A stretch of 64,000 nt of DNA. Origin: Terebella lapidaria (Eukaryota > Annelida > Polychaeta > Terebellida > Terebellidae). The position numbers and the translations under genes are program-made. The notes beneath the pieces were generated by a model. It ran no database searches. It was not told where the DNA came from and saw only the letters and a program-made list of their open reading frames with translations. The stretch's first letter is position 1. Every line of letters starts with the position of its first letter. Positions 33,850 to 46,147 of the stretch are shown piece after piece. The stretch covers positions 3,879,001 through 3,943,000 of the forward strand of contig OX424563.1 in the NCBI GenBank assembly GCA_949152475.1, in the 5' to 3' direction.

Positions 33850-36800
33850 ACGTACCCGCTGTGTATGTATTAGTCTTGCTTTCTAAATTTTTCTAGAGTC
33901 CATCAGCATATGTGAGAGACTGTATCAGGTGCGATTATGGCAAGATATAATGTTGCAATTATGGCCCATCAAAGTTAATGAAATTGTGCAACCAATATGA
34001 TATTACGTGAAACCAACTATTACGAACGATTGTTTATAACATGAGTACACTTCGGGGTGAATCTATATACTTATTATTTAATTAATCGGTGAATCTTCCA
34101 AAACGGAAACATTCACTTTGATATTTGGTGAACAAGTTTAGTTTGAAATTGATTAAAGAATACTTTTTTGGTTCGAAAATACTGATGTAACACTTTCATC
34201 TCTTACGTACTTATCTTTTGATGAGATACCATGCAAAGATTTATCTATAATGGAAAGTACACTAAAACTTGGAAAAAACACAGATTCACATCAATCAAAT
34301 GATTGCAGCTATATAATTCTCCAGACATCCCTCAGATAACAGAACTGAGTGAAGATTGATAGATTTCATCGCCCTCAGTTAGTGAACCCAACTCCATAAC
34401 TTGTGGTGCAAGTCAGCTTCTTCCGTAAACAGACAAACCATGATCTACATAGCATTGAATATATTTGAATACAATCAATTTTGGTTTTGCTATCAACAAA
34501 ATAATCATCCGCCTGACCAACAGGTCTCAGTCAGTGTCGGTTTATGCTGATCCCACCGTGATACCGTGTATGAATTGTACTGAAAGAAACGTAATAAGCG
34601 GAAATAAAATATATCACTCACGACTTGGTGTGATGATGCGCTGAGTGGTGAGCTGAATATCATGTGCTACACGTTTGCAAACTTCTGGACCACCATTTTA
34701 GAACTTGGAGCACGAACCCTTTTTTATGACTGATCGAAGAAACGAACCTATCCATCATTATAATTTTGTCAATATTGACAGAATTTTCGAGTCAAGTATG
34801 CGTCGGGTGATAACACAGTTATTTTGCTCTGCAGTATAATAATAATATAAACATTCGTATATGGAAATAGGTGATTGAACTCAGACGAAGGAATCCTAGT
34901 CTTTTCATGAAACCAAGAACTGTTACTGATTCATGGTAACGTTTGTTATCGAGACGTATCCATGTCAGGTTCGATTGAAAGACATTATTTTCCTTCCTTC
35001 TCAAAACTGCCCCCACTTCCCCCATATTGTTAACATAATCAAAGCTATGTAACAGACACTAGGATATATCTAACATACACTAGCTATGTAACAGACACTA
35101 GGATATATCTAACAGACACTAGCTATGTAACAGACACTAGGATATATCTAACAGACACTAGCTATGTAACAGACACTAGGATATATCTAACAGACACTAG
35201 CTATGTAACAGACACTAGGATATATCTAACAGACACTAGCTATGTAACAGACACTAGGATATATCTAACATACACTAGCTATGTAACAGACACTAGGATA
35301 TATCTAACATACACTAGCTATGTAGCAGACACTAGGATATATCTAACAGACACTAGCTATGTAACAGACACTAGGATATATCTAACATACACTAGCTATG
35401 TAACAGACACTAGGATATATCTAACAGACACTAGCTATGTAACAGACACTAGGATATATCTAACAGACACTAGCTATGTAACAGACACTAGGATATATCT
35501 AACAGACACTAGCTATGTAACAGACACTAGGATATATCTAACAGACACTAGCTATGTAACAGACACTAGGATATATCTAACAGACACTAGCTATGTAACA
35601 GACACTAGGATATATCTAACAGACACTAGCTATGTAACAGACACTAGGATATATCTAACAGACACTAGCTATGTAACAGACACTAGGATATATCTAACAG
35701 ACACTAGCTATGTAACAGACACGAGGATATATCCAAGTCATTAAAAATGCAATGCGCAAAACATATGGTCAGTTAACAAGTACTCGGTAATGAGCCGTAC
35801 GTTGACTTTCCTTCCATAAAGTATATCTCTTTTATTGTTTGGGTGGGATGTCAGGAATTGACGATTCATCCTGATACGGCTCATGTCATGCCTTGGACAG
35901 AGTAGACATATCATGAAAGCGAGGGTAGTCTGGTGTTTTTGACAAGAGCTTTCTCTTGACAAAACATCCTTGTTCACATTCACTGAGGTATTTGTACGAA
36001 TTAAACGGGTAATAAACCCACATGATGATCGTATTTGAGATATTATCTGAGTTATTCATGTGATATGAAGATCGACGTAAAAGACACAATTGAGACCTCA
36101 GAAGACATCGTGGAAACTATACAAATCATGTCGAATATTCAAATATCGTGATGTATATTGTAGTATAACGGCTCTTCAATATCCATTTGGCTCCGTTCCG
36201 TTCATGAGGACTAATAACTTTTATTATATTCATTAGATGTTCCAAGTTGCTGTCCATGATGACTTTGATTAAAATGGTATCATCGCATAACATGATAAGT
36301 AAATATCAGAATCAGTATCAACTTCTATATAGCTCGCATCAACCAAAAGCAATAGGGGTTCCAGTATTCATCATTTGTTCAACACGAACGAATCAAAGAA
36401 TATTCATCGGTGTGGTTTCACAAAGAAGTGTGTTAACAGTACTGAATTCGTTTATACATGAGACATTTAAACCATTATCAAGCATGAATTATTCAAAGGC
36501 AGGAAACGTTAGGGAAGAGACTGCTGAAGTGCATATCAAACACCTATTCCATTCAAGTCGGTTTGTATCTCTAGATTGCTTAGTCTCGTAGCGGTAGCTG
36601 TATACCAATTACATGATTGTACAGTTTAAAAAAAACTTATCCATAGAAAAATCTTACACATAGACTAGCGGTCAATCTCACAGAGAGCTATATTTAAAAA
36701 AAAAATACCCCTTCCCGAGTTGGAACAAATACAACTGCATTTTTTAAAAAAGTCATTAGCTATATATGAGGAGTACACAATGGATGGTTGTGGTCACCGA

Positions 36801-38330
36801 ATTTGGTCCTGGCAATGGTTTTAAGCAATCTCTTATGACCGACCTCAAAAAGTTAATGGCAAATTTTACGCACTCATCTGGCCTTTATGACGCCAGTGTG
36901 GTTACATAATATGTTCTTTCTGCATCAGTGAAATCTTATTGTGTTATGGTAATAGTTTGATATATACATATGCATGCCTCGCTGAGCATGTGTACATTTC
37001 ATAATGGAACAAGGGAACACATGATCCAGACTGCTTTGGCGGAAAAATCAATGAGCATCAACATGGTGCTCCCCTGTCGCGCATGATCTTGTACTTATGA
37101 GCTATAGTTAATGTACAGTATATGAATGCTTTAGATACATAGTAAAGTACTATGATATGATAGCGATAAGTCCTTGGATCGTCACTCAATGAACAGATTG
37201 AATGGGATGTTATTGAATGATCACAGAGGATAATCGAGACGGAATACATCAGAGTATAGGGAAGTCATTTTAGGGCGAATAAATCCATAGAATATTGGTT
37301 TACGTAATCTGATAGTTTGGTTAATCAATACCCATAGTAGGATGGGTATTATTATGCACATGATGGGTTCGCTGTATATGTCATCAATTAATGTGTCATC
37401 ATGGATGTTCCAAAATCAAACACCACGATTTGTCGATAAACTTCCGTTGTTCAAGTTCCCGTCCGTGTGAAATAAATGAAAAAACATCAACACCTAATCA
37501 TATGAAAAGACAAATGAAGATTATTCACTCGACAAAATATTCCACAGAGGTCAAATGTGATAATCAATGCTCCTGTTTCAATTTCTTTCCCGTATCATCG
37601 TGAGGAGTGATACTCTGGCGGCTTTCTATGTAAGCGCTCATAATGTTTTTATTCATTAAATGTCTCTACACTGGGGGTAGCAAAAAGACAACCTTCTTAG
37701 GTTATGCTACATCCCTCATCTCCACAATCACAATATAATACTGTGGGAATGAACAATCTGTACAATATATGTGGTTTTGAGAAATAAATTATATATCTTA
37801 TCATATCTATCACATATGAGTACGTACAGTGTCAATTGTAGGCTATATTTCCTTACAACTGATAATTGTGGCTCACGTCTTGTGGCTCACGGCTCACGAA
37901 TTCCTCATGAAATCGATAGACGAATCTACATCCAATCAAAAGGAAACAAAATATATTTACTCAGTTGGTGCACTTTGTAACACATTATCAACTGAATTTT
38001 GAAAACGAAATTAGTTGACACACAATGAAATTCATATCATTCGAGCTGGGATAAAATATATTCAGTGTGTATTGATAAACCAAGTTACTAGGTATACGTA
38101 TATATTTAGATCCAAACCAATAATGTACCCAAATCATTGTGTTCCGGTTTCCATATGATATGTACATACATACCATACATGTATATTGGTCAAAATTGAA
38201 TAATTGCGTAGTTCTCTTAAGCGTCATCTTGCTGGGAACTTCCACTGATGGGACAGTGACAGACCATCGATAGACTGTAATCTGATCTAGTCAGGAACTT
38301 ATCAGACGGAAAACCAGCTAGGGTCACATA
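33850..38330 (+). repeat. Segmental duplication delta, copy 1
   Basis: It is collinear with 43590-52110. Shared blocks include GATAAAGAATACTTTTT (34160), CCTAACTCCATAA-type sequence (34390), TGAACTCAGACGAAGGAATC (34875), ATGCTTTAGATAC (37125) and CATCTTGCTGGGAACTT (38225). It supplies the empty site for the large insertion at 43919-49226. It carries the private minisatellite at 35044-35734. Part of 34270-34450 is also present inverted at 3240-3480 and 8830-8990. Confidence 0.75.
35044..35734 (+). repeat. 39-bp minisatellite, about 17.7 copies
   Basis: The unit is GCTATGTAACAGACACTAG followed by GATATATCTAACAGACACTA, itself built of two ACAGACACTAG half-units with different spacers. Copies are almost identical. 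Variants are ACATACACT in four units and GTAGCAGAC in one. The array is absent from delta copy 2 near 49920, so it arose after that duplication. Confidence 0.95.
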
Positions 38331-38696
38331 TTTCCATGATGACTGGATGCCAAGTTCGCTACAAGACACGATCGCTGAAAGGTCTTTCTTTATCATGTGG
38401 TAGATTTATGTATCCCTACCATCACTACTGGGAGGTTCAAATATGGAAAAATGTTCGTGCATAATTCATGCGGTTTTTTTATTGTGGTATTAATTCAAAG
38501 CTAAGTTCAAAACCAATGAGTGTTGTAAATATAATCATACTGTTATATATATGAATGATGTAAGTGTTATTTCCTTTCATATGTTATCATATAGGTTTTT
38601 GTACCAGTAATAAATCCTGCAGCTGAACAGTGCAACGTCAAAAGTGGAATGTTTTTGTGCTAGTCAATATTTTTTGCAAGCGTGATGATTTGAATT

Positions 38697-38960
38697 TTCC
38701 ATTGTCAATTTCCCTTTTCTAACCAGCAACATTCCTATGCGCCTGCACAGGGCGTGTTTTTCTCACAGCTCATACGCTATTCGAGAGCTGGCTGCCGATA
38801 TGAGGACTTTGTTCACCGAAATTCCCAGCTAGTCTCTAAACTGCTGCGACAAGGATATGTTTCCCCAAGACTAATAGCTGCTTACAAGAAGTTCTAGGGA
38901 CATCTTCACAATCTGGTTGATAAGGGAACAAAATCTGTCTCCAGTATGCTTCATGGCCTG
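38697..38960 (+). mobile_element. Retroelement relic: C-terminal end of an RT-type protein
   Basis: Translated pieces NFPFLTSNIP, SQLIRYSRAGCRYEDF, LVSKLLRQGYVSPRL and LIAAYKKF belong to a common invertebrate retroelement protein end (the form SQLIRYAR..YEDF..LLxQG). I cannot settle its clade; a Penelope-like or non-LTR element is possible. It is a broken fossil fragment. A second, shorter relic of the same region lies at 63228-63402. Confidence 0.6.
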
Positions 38961-39150
38961 TTTGTATGGTAATGTGGTGGGATTTGTGACGGGTGCCACA
39001 TGTGGGGTAGGAAATGTCTGGAATGCCGAATTTCACCTCCTAATGACCACAAATGGATGTTCATGAAGTTCCATACAATTTTATCGATTTGCCTGACACG
39101 GGACTCGGTTTTGTTTGCTTAGAACACCATGTGCTTGGTATTGGTTTCAT
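38960..39150 (-). pseudogene. EIR-SG-ISCP exon-family relic (inverted)
   Basis: On the minus strand, GAACAAAACCGAG-type sequence (AAACAAAACCGAGTCCCGTG) leads into GGTGAAATTCGGCATTCC. The frame IPDISYPTCGTRHKSHH aligns with RVSISCPACDTRCDIH at 50190 (-) and RVDISCPTCGKNS at 61640 (+). It is frameshifted near EIRHS. Confidence 0.35.
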
Positions 39151-40361
39151 GTTCTTTGTTGCCTTCAACAGAAAATCGATTGCATATTATTTACTCTGAG
39201 CATAACTTGCAGCACGGAAACTGAACAAACACGATCACCCTGAGGTACCTTGCCAATTACACAGCCTATTCTTCTTGTCACATTCTCATCACATATGTTT
39301 TGTCCCGTTCACTTGGTCACTTGGCATGGTCTTTGATCAAACTTCCAACCATATCTCAGTGATATTGTGAGTCTATGCGAGTCAGCTTCAATACTGTATT
39401 TCCAGGGTAGATTCTTTAGTTAGATGTATCACCGAACACTTTTCGGCCCAATTAGCACACCTTACTGTTAATACTACTCACCCACTGAATGTATACCATA
39501 TTTATTCCGTCTGGCACATGTTTTGATCTTAATTGAATTTAGAAGAAATAGTAAGCTGCGCTACATGGGCCCACTTTTCTATCACCTCACGATGCACATC
39601 ACTACCGCTTCCATTGGGAACAAATAAATTGAATTCATTTTCCTATATGATGAGTATTGATGAAGCCGTCACAATCAATAACTACCAGCATTTTCGCAGA
39701 CGGACATACTGTGCACTTTATGCAACTGTTCTGCTCAACAATGCCCCAGTCATAATAAATTAAGGGCTGAATGGGTAAAAGTGTTTTGATTTTATGCTTG
39801 ATGATACACGAGTTATCGAACCAGACAAGGCATGCAGCTGTGATAACACACCAATTTATTAACTATTTCATGTAATCTATTTGGACGCATGTAATTATAG
39901 CATGTTTCTGAGTGTTTCACTGGGCGGTGTAAGTTAGTGAGTCATGGAATCGAGAATTCATCCCTTAGGTGTAAAAAATAATATGGAGGTCACTAGCTGT
40001 ATTTTTGAGGTAAATTTAGGAAAAAAATATCTAATTAGAAAATTGGCGTTATGACCCCCACATTTGTTCACATCAATAACACACACACCAGTTCGTTGAT
40101 AAAAAAATTCCAAACAATATATTTTATCGTTTTATCAACAAATATAGTCAAAGGGCTTAATATACTTTAGTTGAAGTTACCCACCATTCCAAATTGCAGA
40201 GAATATTCAGTGCATCACTTCTAAATTCACAATGGCATTTTAATGATTTTTTTTAGTCCTGAAAATCCTGAAAATAATTAAAGAAATTTCAAATATCAGC
40301 TACTCTGACTCTCTGAGTGGGTCCCTGACTCGATCCTCCATGACAGTGCTCCATGATTTTT

Positions 40362-41529
40362 AGGTTACCGGACCTTTGCTCCGATAACCTATTGGCATGC
40401 CGTTGCGTCTGTCGTCCGACCGGCGTCTGTCCATAAACAATTTTATCTTTAACGTTTACTGTTGAATTTTTCTGAAATTTTGCACAACGATGCCTGAAAT
40501 TATTTCCAGAGGTAGGTATTTTTTATTTTTTTTTATTTTCGCATTTTTTCTCAAAATGGCGTCCGTTTTTTACGAAAAATGGTCATTTTTGGACTTTGAC
40601 GGCCATTTTCTCAGAAATTGTTCAGTAACTTTGTTCTAATTCATGTATAAGACCCCTCCCCCCCCCCCCACATACCTCTATGATGCGTATGAAATTTGTT
40701 GCCCTTGAATCGCGGGTTTTCTTGTGGCGGCCAGTTTGAATTTTTGATGAGTCGACGAGAATTTTTTTCCCCCCAAATCACATTACTATCCATTTTGGGC
40801 CATTTCTAGGCCAAAAGAAATTTCACCCTTTGAAAAAAAATTTGGACTTTTTCCCTTCATAGTGGCAGCTGCCGGGACTGTCCTCATAGAATGCTTGAAG
40901 ATAAAGCTTAGACATTGACACTTTCGAATAGGAAGTCATATATGGCGACTTGCGAGGTGACCTTGAATTTGACATATGATGACCTTGAAAGGTCAAAAGA
41001 ACCATTTTTGGGTCAAAGAATTCCAAATTTGCCTTTACACATGAAATGCGTGTAGATAGAGCTCAAGTTTGCATTATGAACATATAGGAAGTCGTATATG
41101 GAACAACTAATGATGACCTTGATCTTGACCTTGGATGACATTGAGTGTCTACATTACATGTCTGACGTGAAAAGTGGCCTCTGAGGCTTAAACACTTGCA
41201 CATACAGGTTAGGATTTTGTATAAGCCTATAGAAAGTCATGTATATATGGCACATGTTTTGGTGACCTTGAACTTGACCTTCAACGACCTTGAAGTCCAA
41301 ATTTCAAAATCTTGCCTGACCTGGCATGTGTAAATTGACCTCTACAGACGAAATGCTTGTTGATGAAGCTTATATGTTTGTATTAAGAACATATAGTCAC
41401 ATGCAGCATACCTAATGGAGGCATTGAAATTCACAAAGATGACCTTGACTGGTAAATCTCAAAGTCACATGTCACCTACAATGCTTAAAACCAAAATTGT
41501 CTGGTAACCCATCTTAGCCCTTGGGCTAA
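40362..41529 (+). mobile_element. AGGTTACC-family element, 1168 bp, solo copy
   Basis: It starts AGGTTACCGGACC, with the hairpin partner TCCGATAACC then CTATTGGCATG, and has the CGTCTGTCGTCCG stretch. It has the AAAATGGCGTCCG/GGCCATTTTC head module and diverged TGACCTTGA units. It ends GTCTGGTAACCCATCTTAGC, then CCTTGGGCTAA. T-runs flank both ends. The epsilon partner near 61870 shows an empty site (CATGAATTTAACTT), confirming insertion. Confidence 0.8.
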
Positions 41530-41619
41530 TTTTTAATTTTAAAAGGGCAGTCCCAATTTCCAAATATATAGGTCTTTTGCAATAGCTTCCGGCATATCAC
41601 TACATTATAAACACACCGA

Positions 41620-41639
41620 TGCAACTCAATTGAGTTGCA
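41620..41639. repeat. 20-bp perfect palindrome
   Basis: TGCAACTCAATTGAGTTGCA is followed at once by another AACTCAACTC half-copy. The function is unknown. Confidence 0.8.
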
Positions 41640-43100
41640 ACTCAACTCAGACTATAGAGAATAAAACAAATATAATAATATTTACTATGTGTCACCCAAG
41701 CAAAAAGTCAATTGTACAAATGCATATTTTGGAAGATTAATGCAGACGAGCAAGAGAAAACATCAATGAAACATATTTCAATACGGATTACAACTTATCT
41801 GGAACAAACCATATTCGTGTCAAGATGACATTGATTACATTCCTTGGAAAAACTGATGTGATCATGTATTTTTGACGAGTGTTCGTAATGAAAACACTAC
41901 ATCTGCTCACTGCGAAAACACTTGATGTTTGATCAATACAAATGTGAATAAGGACATATGTTGGGCAGGCATAGATATTGGTTTTGGGCAGGCATTCTAC
42001 AATGCAACCCATATCCACAAGGGACATACCAAATTACAAGAACATGTTATCAGTAGTAGTTATAGTACCTCCAATGTAGGTTGTCCACGAACATATTGCA
42101 CCTTGAAGTGCAGATCACGAACAGCAACATGATACTCATCAGGTAACTCAGTCGTCTAGGCCAAAAATAAACCCATTATTCTCACATTTTCCGAAGCCTG
42201 GGATTGAGGTGCGTTTATTCTTTCATTTAAATAAATTTTCCGCAGCTGGGTGATATGCATTATTCCATTACTCTATCGAATCTGTGTGATAATTCACTAA
42301 ATAATGGGTTGACAATTGGAAAGAAAGCTTAAAATAAATAAAGATATTCAATTCACAATTCGATTTATTTCATAGTAAGCTTTTGCCAATAAATATATAC
42401 TGTGATGCGATCCCAGGAGCCAAAATATCATGGAATTGCCTGACAAACTTCAAATCAATAGCAAACTTCAAATCAATCAAGTAAATTCTGAATCGTCCTT
42501 GTTCAAGCCTCATGCGAGATTTTCTGATCATGTAACAGTGTAATTCAATTATCTAATTCCTAAAGGGAACGCTAATTGGTTTGTGTTCATTTGGGCCTGT
42601 CAGAACAGTGCATGTAACTGAATATAATATATTTTCCAGGCTTTTAATGACTCATTCAGAGATGATAATTACCAATATAATTCTCACGGTATTAGGAATA
42701 AATGATGTTATTTCGCCATCGAGCTAATTGAACCCTCCGGTCTCTTATCCATATTGAGAACTATTTCGGGTCATCCAAGTTAATATCGTTAGGGCATAAT
42801 CAAACCACCGTACCTTCTGATCAATAATAAGCTGGTTGATGAGTGTAGCACACCAGCCATCATTTAATGAGGTGGGACGCTAATGCTATCTTAGCCATGC
42901 GTGATACACGCAACTGATGAAATGTGATCAGAATTTACAAGCATGAGATTGCTGTAATAACATATAGTAATGACGGTGTTCCAACATGGTACCAATTCAC
43001 AGGTATTTAACTATTATTTATGCAGGTTTGTATAAACACGGACAGGGAGAAACGAAGGCTGACATTATTAACACGTGGTAATATCAGCACTCTGGCACAT

Positions 43101-43589
43101 ACAAGCATTTCTGATTAGTGTAAATTTCATGTTCCAGTCAATAAAATTGCAACCTATTGAACAGCACCCTAAAACGTATTTGTCCCCATCCATGTATTCC
43201 CAAATTACAGGGCATTTGCAAAGTATTTCCACCTCATTATCAATAGCACGTGTATTATGATGAAATCAATAATGAATCTGAAACCACATTTTCAGATGCC
43301 AAACAAGGCATTTTGGAATGGAAGTAAAGCTTTTAAAAAAAATATATACTCTTGCATTTATTGCTTTCAATACACTCAACATATACGGACATATACAGCA
43401 CCAAACATGTACATACCAAACATATACAGACATACATGACACTCACACGGATAAATATGACAGGTGTGTTGAAGGAAGAATTTTGCTTGTTTTGTCGATT
43501 TTGTGTAGTATGTAATGAATCTCGGTGCAGGTGGGAACAACCCCCGTTTGTTACACCCCAGGTAAGTATATGCTGAGTTTATTTTATGT
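43101..43589. other. Unassigned, no recognisable gene
   Basis: Overlapping short frames in three phases around 43318-43576 and a CATATACAGACATACATG-type simple-sequence patch near 43380-43450. A donor-like CAG/GTAAGTAT lies at 43560 but no clear exon precedes it. Confidence 0.4.
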
Positions 43590-43990
43590 TTGGTACTGTT
43601 ATCTTAGTGTTGTATGTATGCCTCTTCTCGAGGACATCAGTTCGTTGAGATCAAACGCTGAAGCCACTTGGAAAGGGTTTATGGATTGAAAAGATGTAGA
43701 GATAATGTGATACCAAAGCTGGACCAAAAGCGGAAGCAAAGCTGGACCAAATATGTATATATTCAATTCCACACTGGAGTTCACATTATGAAGGATTCTT
43801 TATAACACGAGTACATTTTATTGTGTTGTGATGTGCGATTCTTCAAAAGACGAATGTTTACACTGAAATATGGATAACATATTTTGAAACGTTAAAACTG
43901 ATATAAAGAATACTTTTTAGGTTACCGGATCTTTGGTCCGATAACCTATTGCCGTGGCGTTGCGTCCGTCGTCCGTCCGATCACATTTTT

Positions 43991-46147
43991 AGGTTACCGG
44001 ACCTATGGTCCGATAACCTATTGGCATGGCGTTGCGTCCGTCGTCGTCCGTCGTCGTCGTCGTCCACATTTTTATCTTTTTTGTTTACGGGCGAATTCTT
44101 CTGAAATTTTGCACAAAAATACTTAAAAATAATTCAAGAAGGAGGTATTTTTTAGTTTTTTGATTTTCGCATTTTTTCAAAATGGCGGCCGTTTTCGACG
44201 AAAAATGCCTGATTTTGGACTTTGGTGGCCATTTTCTCAAAATCTGTTCAGTAACTTTTTTTCTTTTTGATACATAACACTCCTGATATGTACTCCTATG
44301 ATGTCTATAAATTTCGTTGCGCTTGAATCGCTCGAAGTGGACCATTTTGGCCCAAACTCGGCCCAAATGGGACTTTCCCATGTTGAATTCTCCTCAGCCT
44401 GAGCGACGCGGAGCGTCTGAGATGGCTGTCATTCACCCTCGGGACGGAAATCGTTTGGACACCTTTTCAACTAATAAATCAAAATTTTCCACAACTGTAC
44501 CTTCTAGACGCCATCTATATACCGAGAGGACATAGGGGATACATATCTGACAAACAATCAATGACTTTATCACTGAAATATCCCAACTTGAAAACGCGAA
44601 CCAGATTGTGACAACTTGACACATCTCATGGGCGCATCCATTTTTTCAGCTGTATTGACCTCACAATTCGCTTGGTGGCGCCACTTTTCATTATCTGAGA
44701 TCGAGTTGTGGCGCCATCAAGCGAATTCGATGTCATACTATTGGGAAAATGGATAAACCCATGGCCCGGCCAAGAACTTGTCAAAATCTGGTTCGCGTTT
44801 TCAAGTTGGGATATTTCAGTGATAAAGTCATTGATTGTTTGTCAGATATGTATCCCCTATGTCCTCTCGGTATATAGATGGCGTCTAGAAGGTACAGTTG
44901 TGGAAAATTTTGATTTATTAGTTGAAAAGATGTCCAAACGATTTCCGTCCCGAGGGTGAATGACAGCCATCTCAGACGCTCCGCGTCGCTCAGGCTGAAT
45001 TCTCCTATGCTTTATAATGGGACACATTATGCCTAATATCTCACTTAATATTGAGATTAGAGACTAGGAATCAATTGTGGACATATAGGAAATGATATAT
45101 GCTGAATATTCTCGTGACCTTGAATTTGACCTCTGACCTCAATTTCAAGGTCAGAGCACAAAATGGCTGATATCTCGCTTATTATCGACTCTACAGCTTA
45201 GGAATCAATTGTGGACATATAGGAAATGATATATGCTGAATATTCTGATGACTTTGAATTTGACCTTTGACCCCATTTTCAAGGTCATAGGACAAAATGA
45301 CTAATATCTCGCTTGTTATCGACTTTACAGCTTAGGAATCAGTTATCAACATATAGGAAATGATATATGCAGATTATTGTCATGACCTTGAGTTTGACCT
45401 TTGACCTCATTTTCAAGGTCACAGGACAAAATGGCTAATATCTCACTTATTATCGACTCTACAGCTTAGGAATCAATTGTGGACATATAGGAAATGATAT
45501 ATGCTGAATATTTTGATGACCTTGAATTTGACCTTTGACGGCATTTTCAAGGTCATAGGACAAAATGGCTAATATCTCGCTTGTTATCGACTTCACAGCT
45601 TAGGAATCAGTTATGAACATATAGGAAATGATATATGCAGATTATTGTCATGACCTTGAATTTGACCTTTCACCTCATTTTCAAGGTCACAGGATAAAAT
45701 GGCTAATATCTCACTTATTATCGATTTTACAGCTTAGGAATCAATTGTGGACATGTAGGAAAGGTTATATGCTGAATATTCTCGGACCTTGAATTTGACC
45801 TCTGACCTCATTCTCAAGGTCCAAGGACAAACTGGCTCATATCTTGCTCCTCTATTGACTGTATGGCTTGGGAATCAATTGTGGACATGATATAGAAAAT
45901 GATATACACTGAATGTTTTGATGACCTTGAATTTGACCTTTGCCCCTTCATTTTCAAGGCCACAGCACAAAATTGCTAATAGCTCGCTGATTATTGAATT
46001 TACAGCTTAGCAATCAACTGTCGACATGATATATGCTTAATGTTATATATGCTGAATATTCTCTTGACCTTGAATTCAACCAGTGACCTGGCTAACATCT
46101 AAAATATTAAATATTGTCCGGTAACCTATCTTTGGCCCTTGGCCTAA
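43991..46147 (+). mobile_element. AGGTTACC-family element (inner, self-inserted)
   Basis: It begins AGGTTACCGGACCTATGGTC and ends GGTAACCTATCTTTGGCCC plus TTGGCCTAA. It lies within the outer copy at its CATTTTT site, with TTTTT on both sides. It carries the head module, about eight minisatellite units and the 603-bp element at 44395-44997. Confidence 0.78.
44395..44997. mobile_element. Long-TIR MITE with 9-bp target duplication (Mutator-like)
   Basis: The element is 603 bp with nearly perfect 220-bp inverted repeats (44395-44614 and 44778-44997) starting CAGCCTGAGCGACGCGGAGC. It is flanked by AATTCTCCT on both sides (44386-44394 and 44998-45006). Uninterrupted family copies read CTCTCCTATGCTTTAT at this point. 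Inside lies a second inverted pair around GGTGGCGCCA. Long TIRs with a 9-bp duplication fit Mutator-type elements. Open frames on both strands simply mirror the TIR. Confidence 0.85.

Larger units (their letters stand above)
38480..43100 (+). repeat. Segmental duplication epsilon, copy 1
   Basis: It is collinear with 59800-63200. Landmarks are AAGCTRAGTTCAAAAC, TATTCTTCTT..CACATTCTCA, GGGTAAAAGTGTTTTGATTT, CAATAGC and CTAAAGGGAACSCTAATTGG. It has two private insertions: the reverse-transcriptase relic near 38690-39230 and the element at 40362-41529. Confidence 0.78.

Noticed and set aside
35044-35734. CRISPR-like array
   Set aside because: Units are contiguous 39-mers without unique spacers in a eukaryotic context; it is a minisatellite.
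44433-44959. Two similar ORFs on opposite strands (44433-44624 minus, 44708-44959 plus)
   Set aside because: They are mirror images created by the 220-bp terminal inverted repeats, not a protein family.
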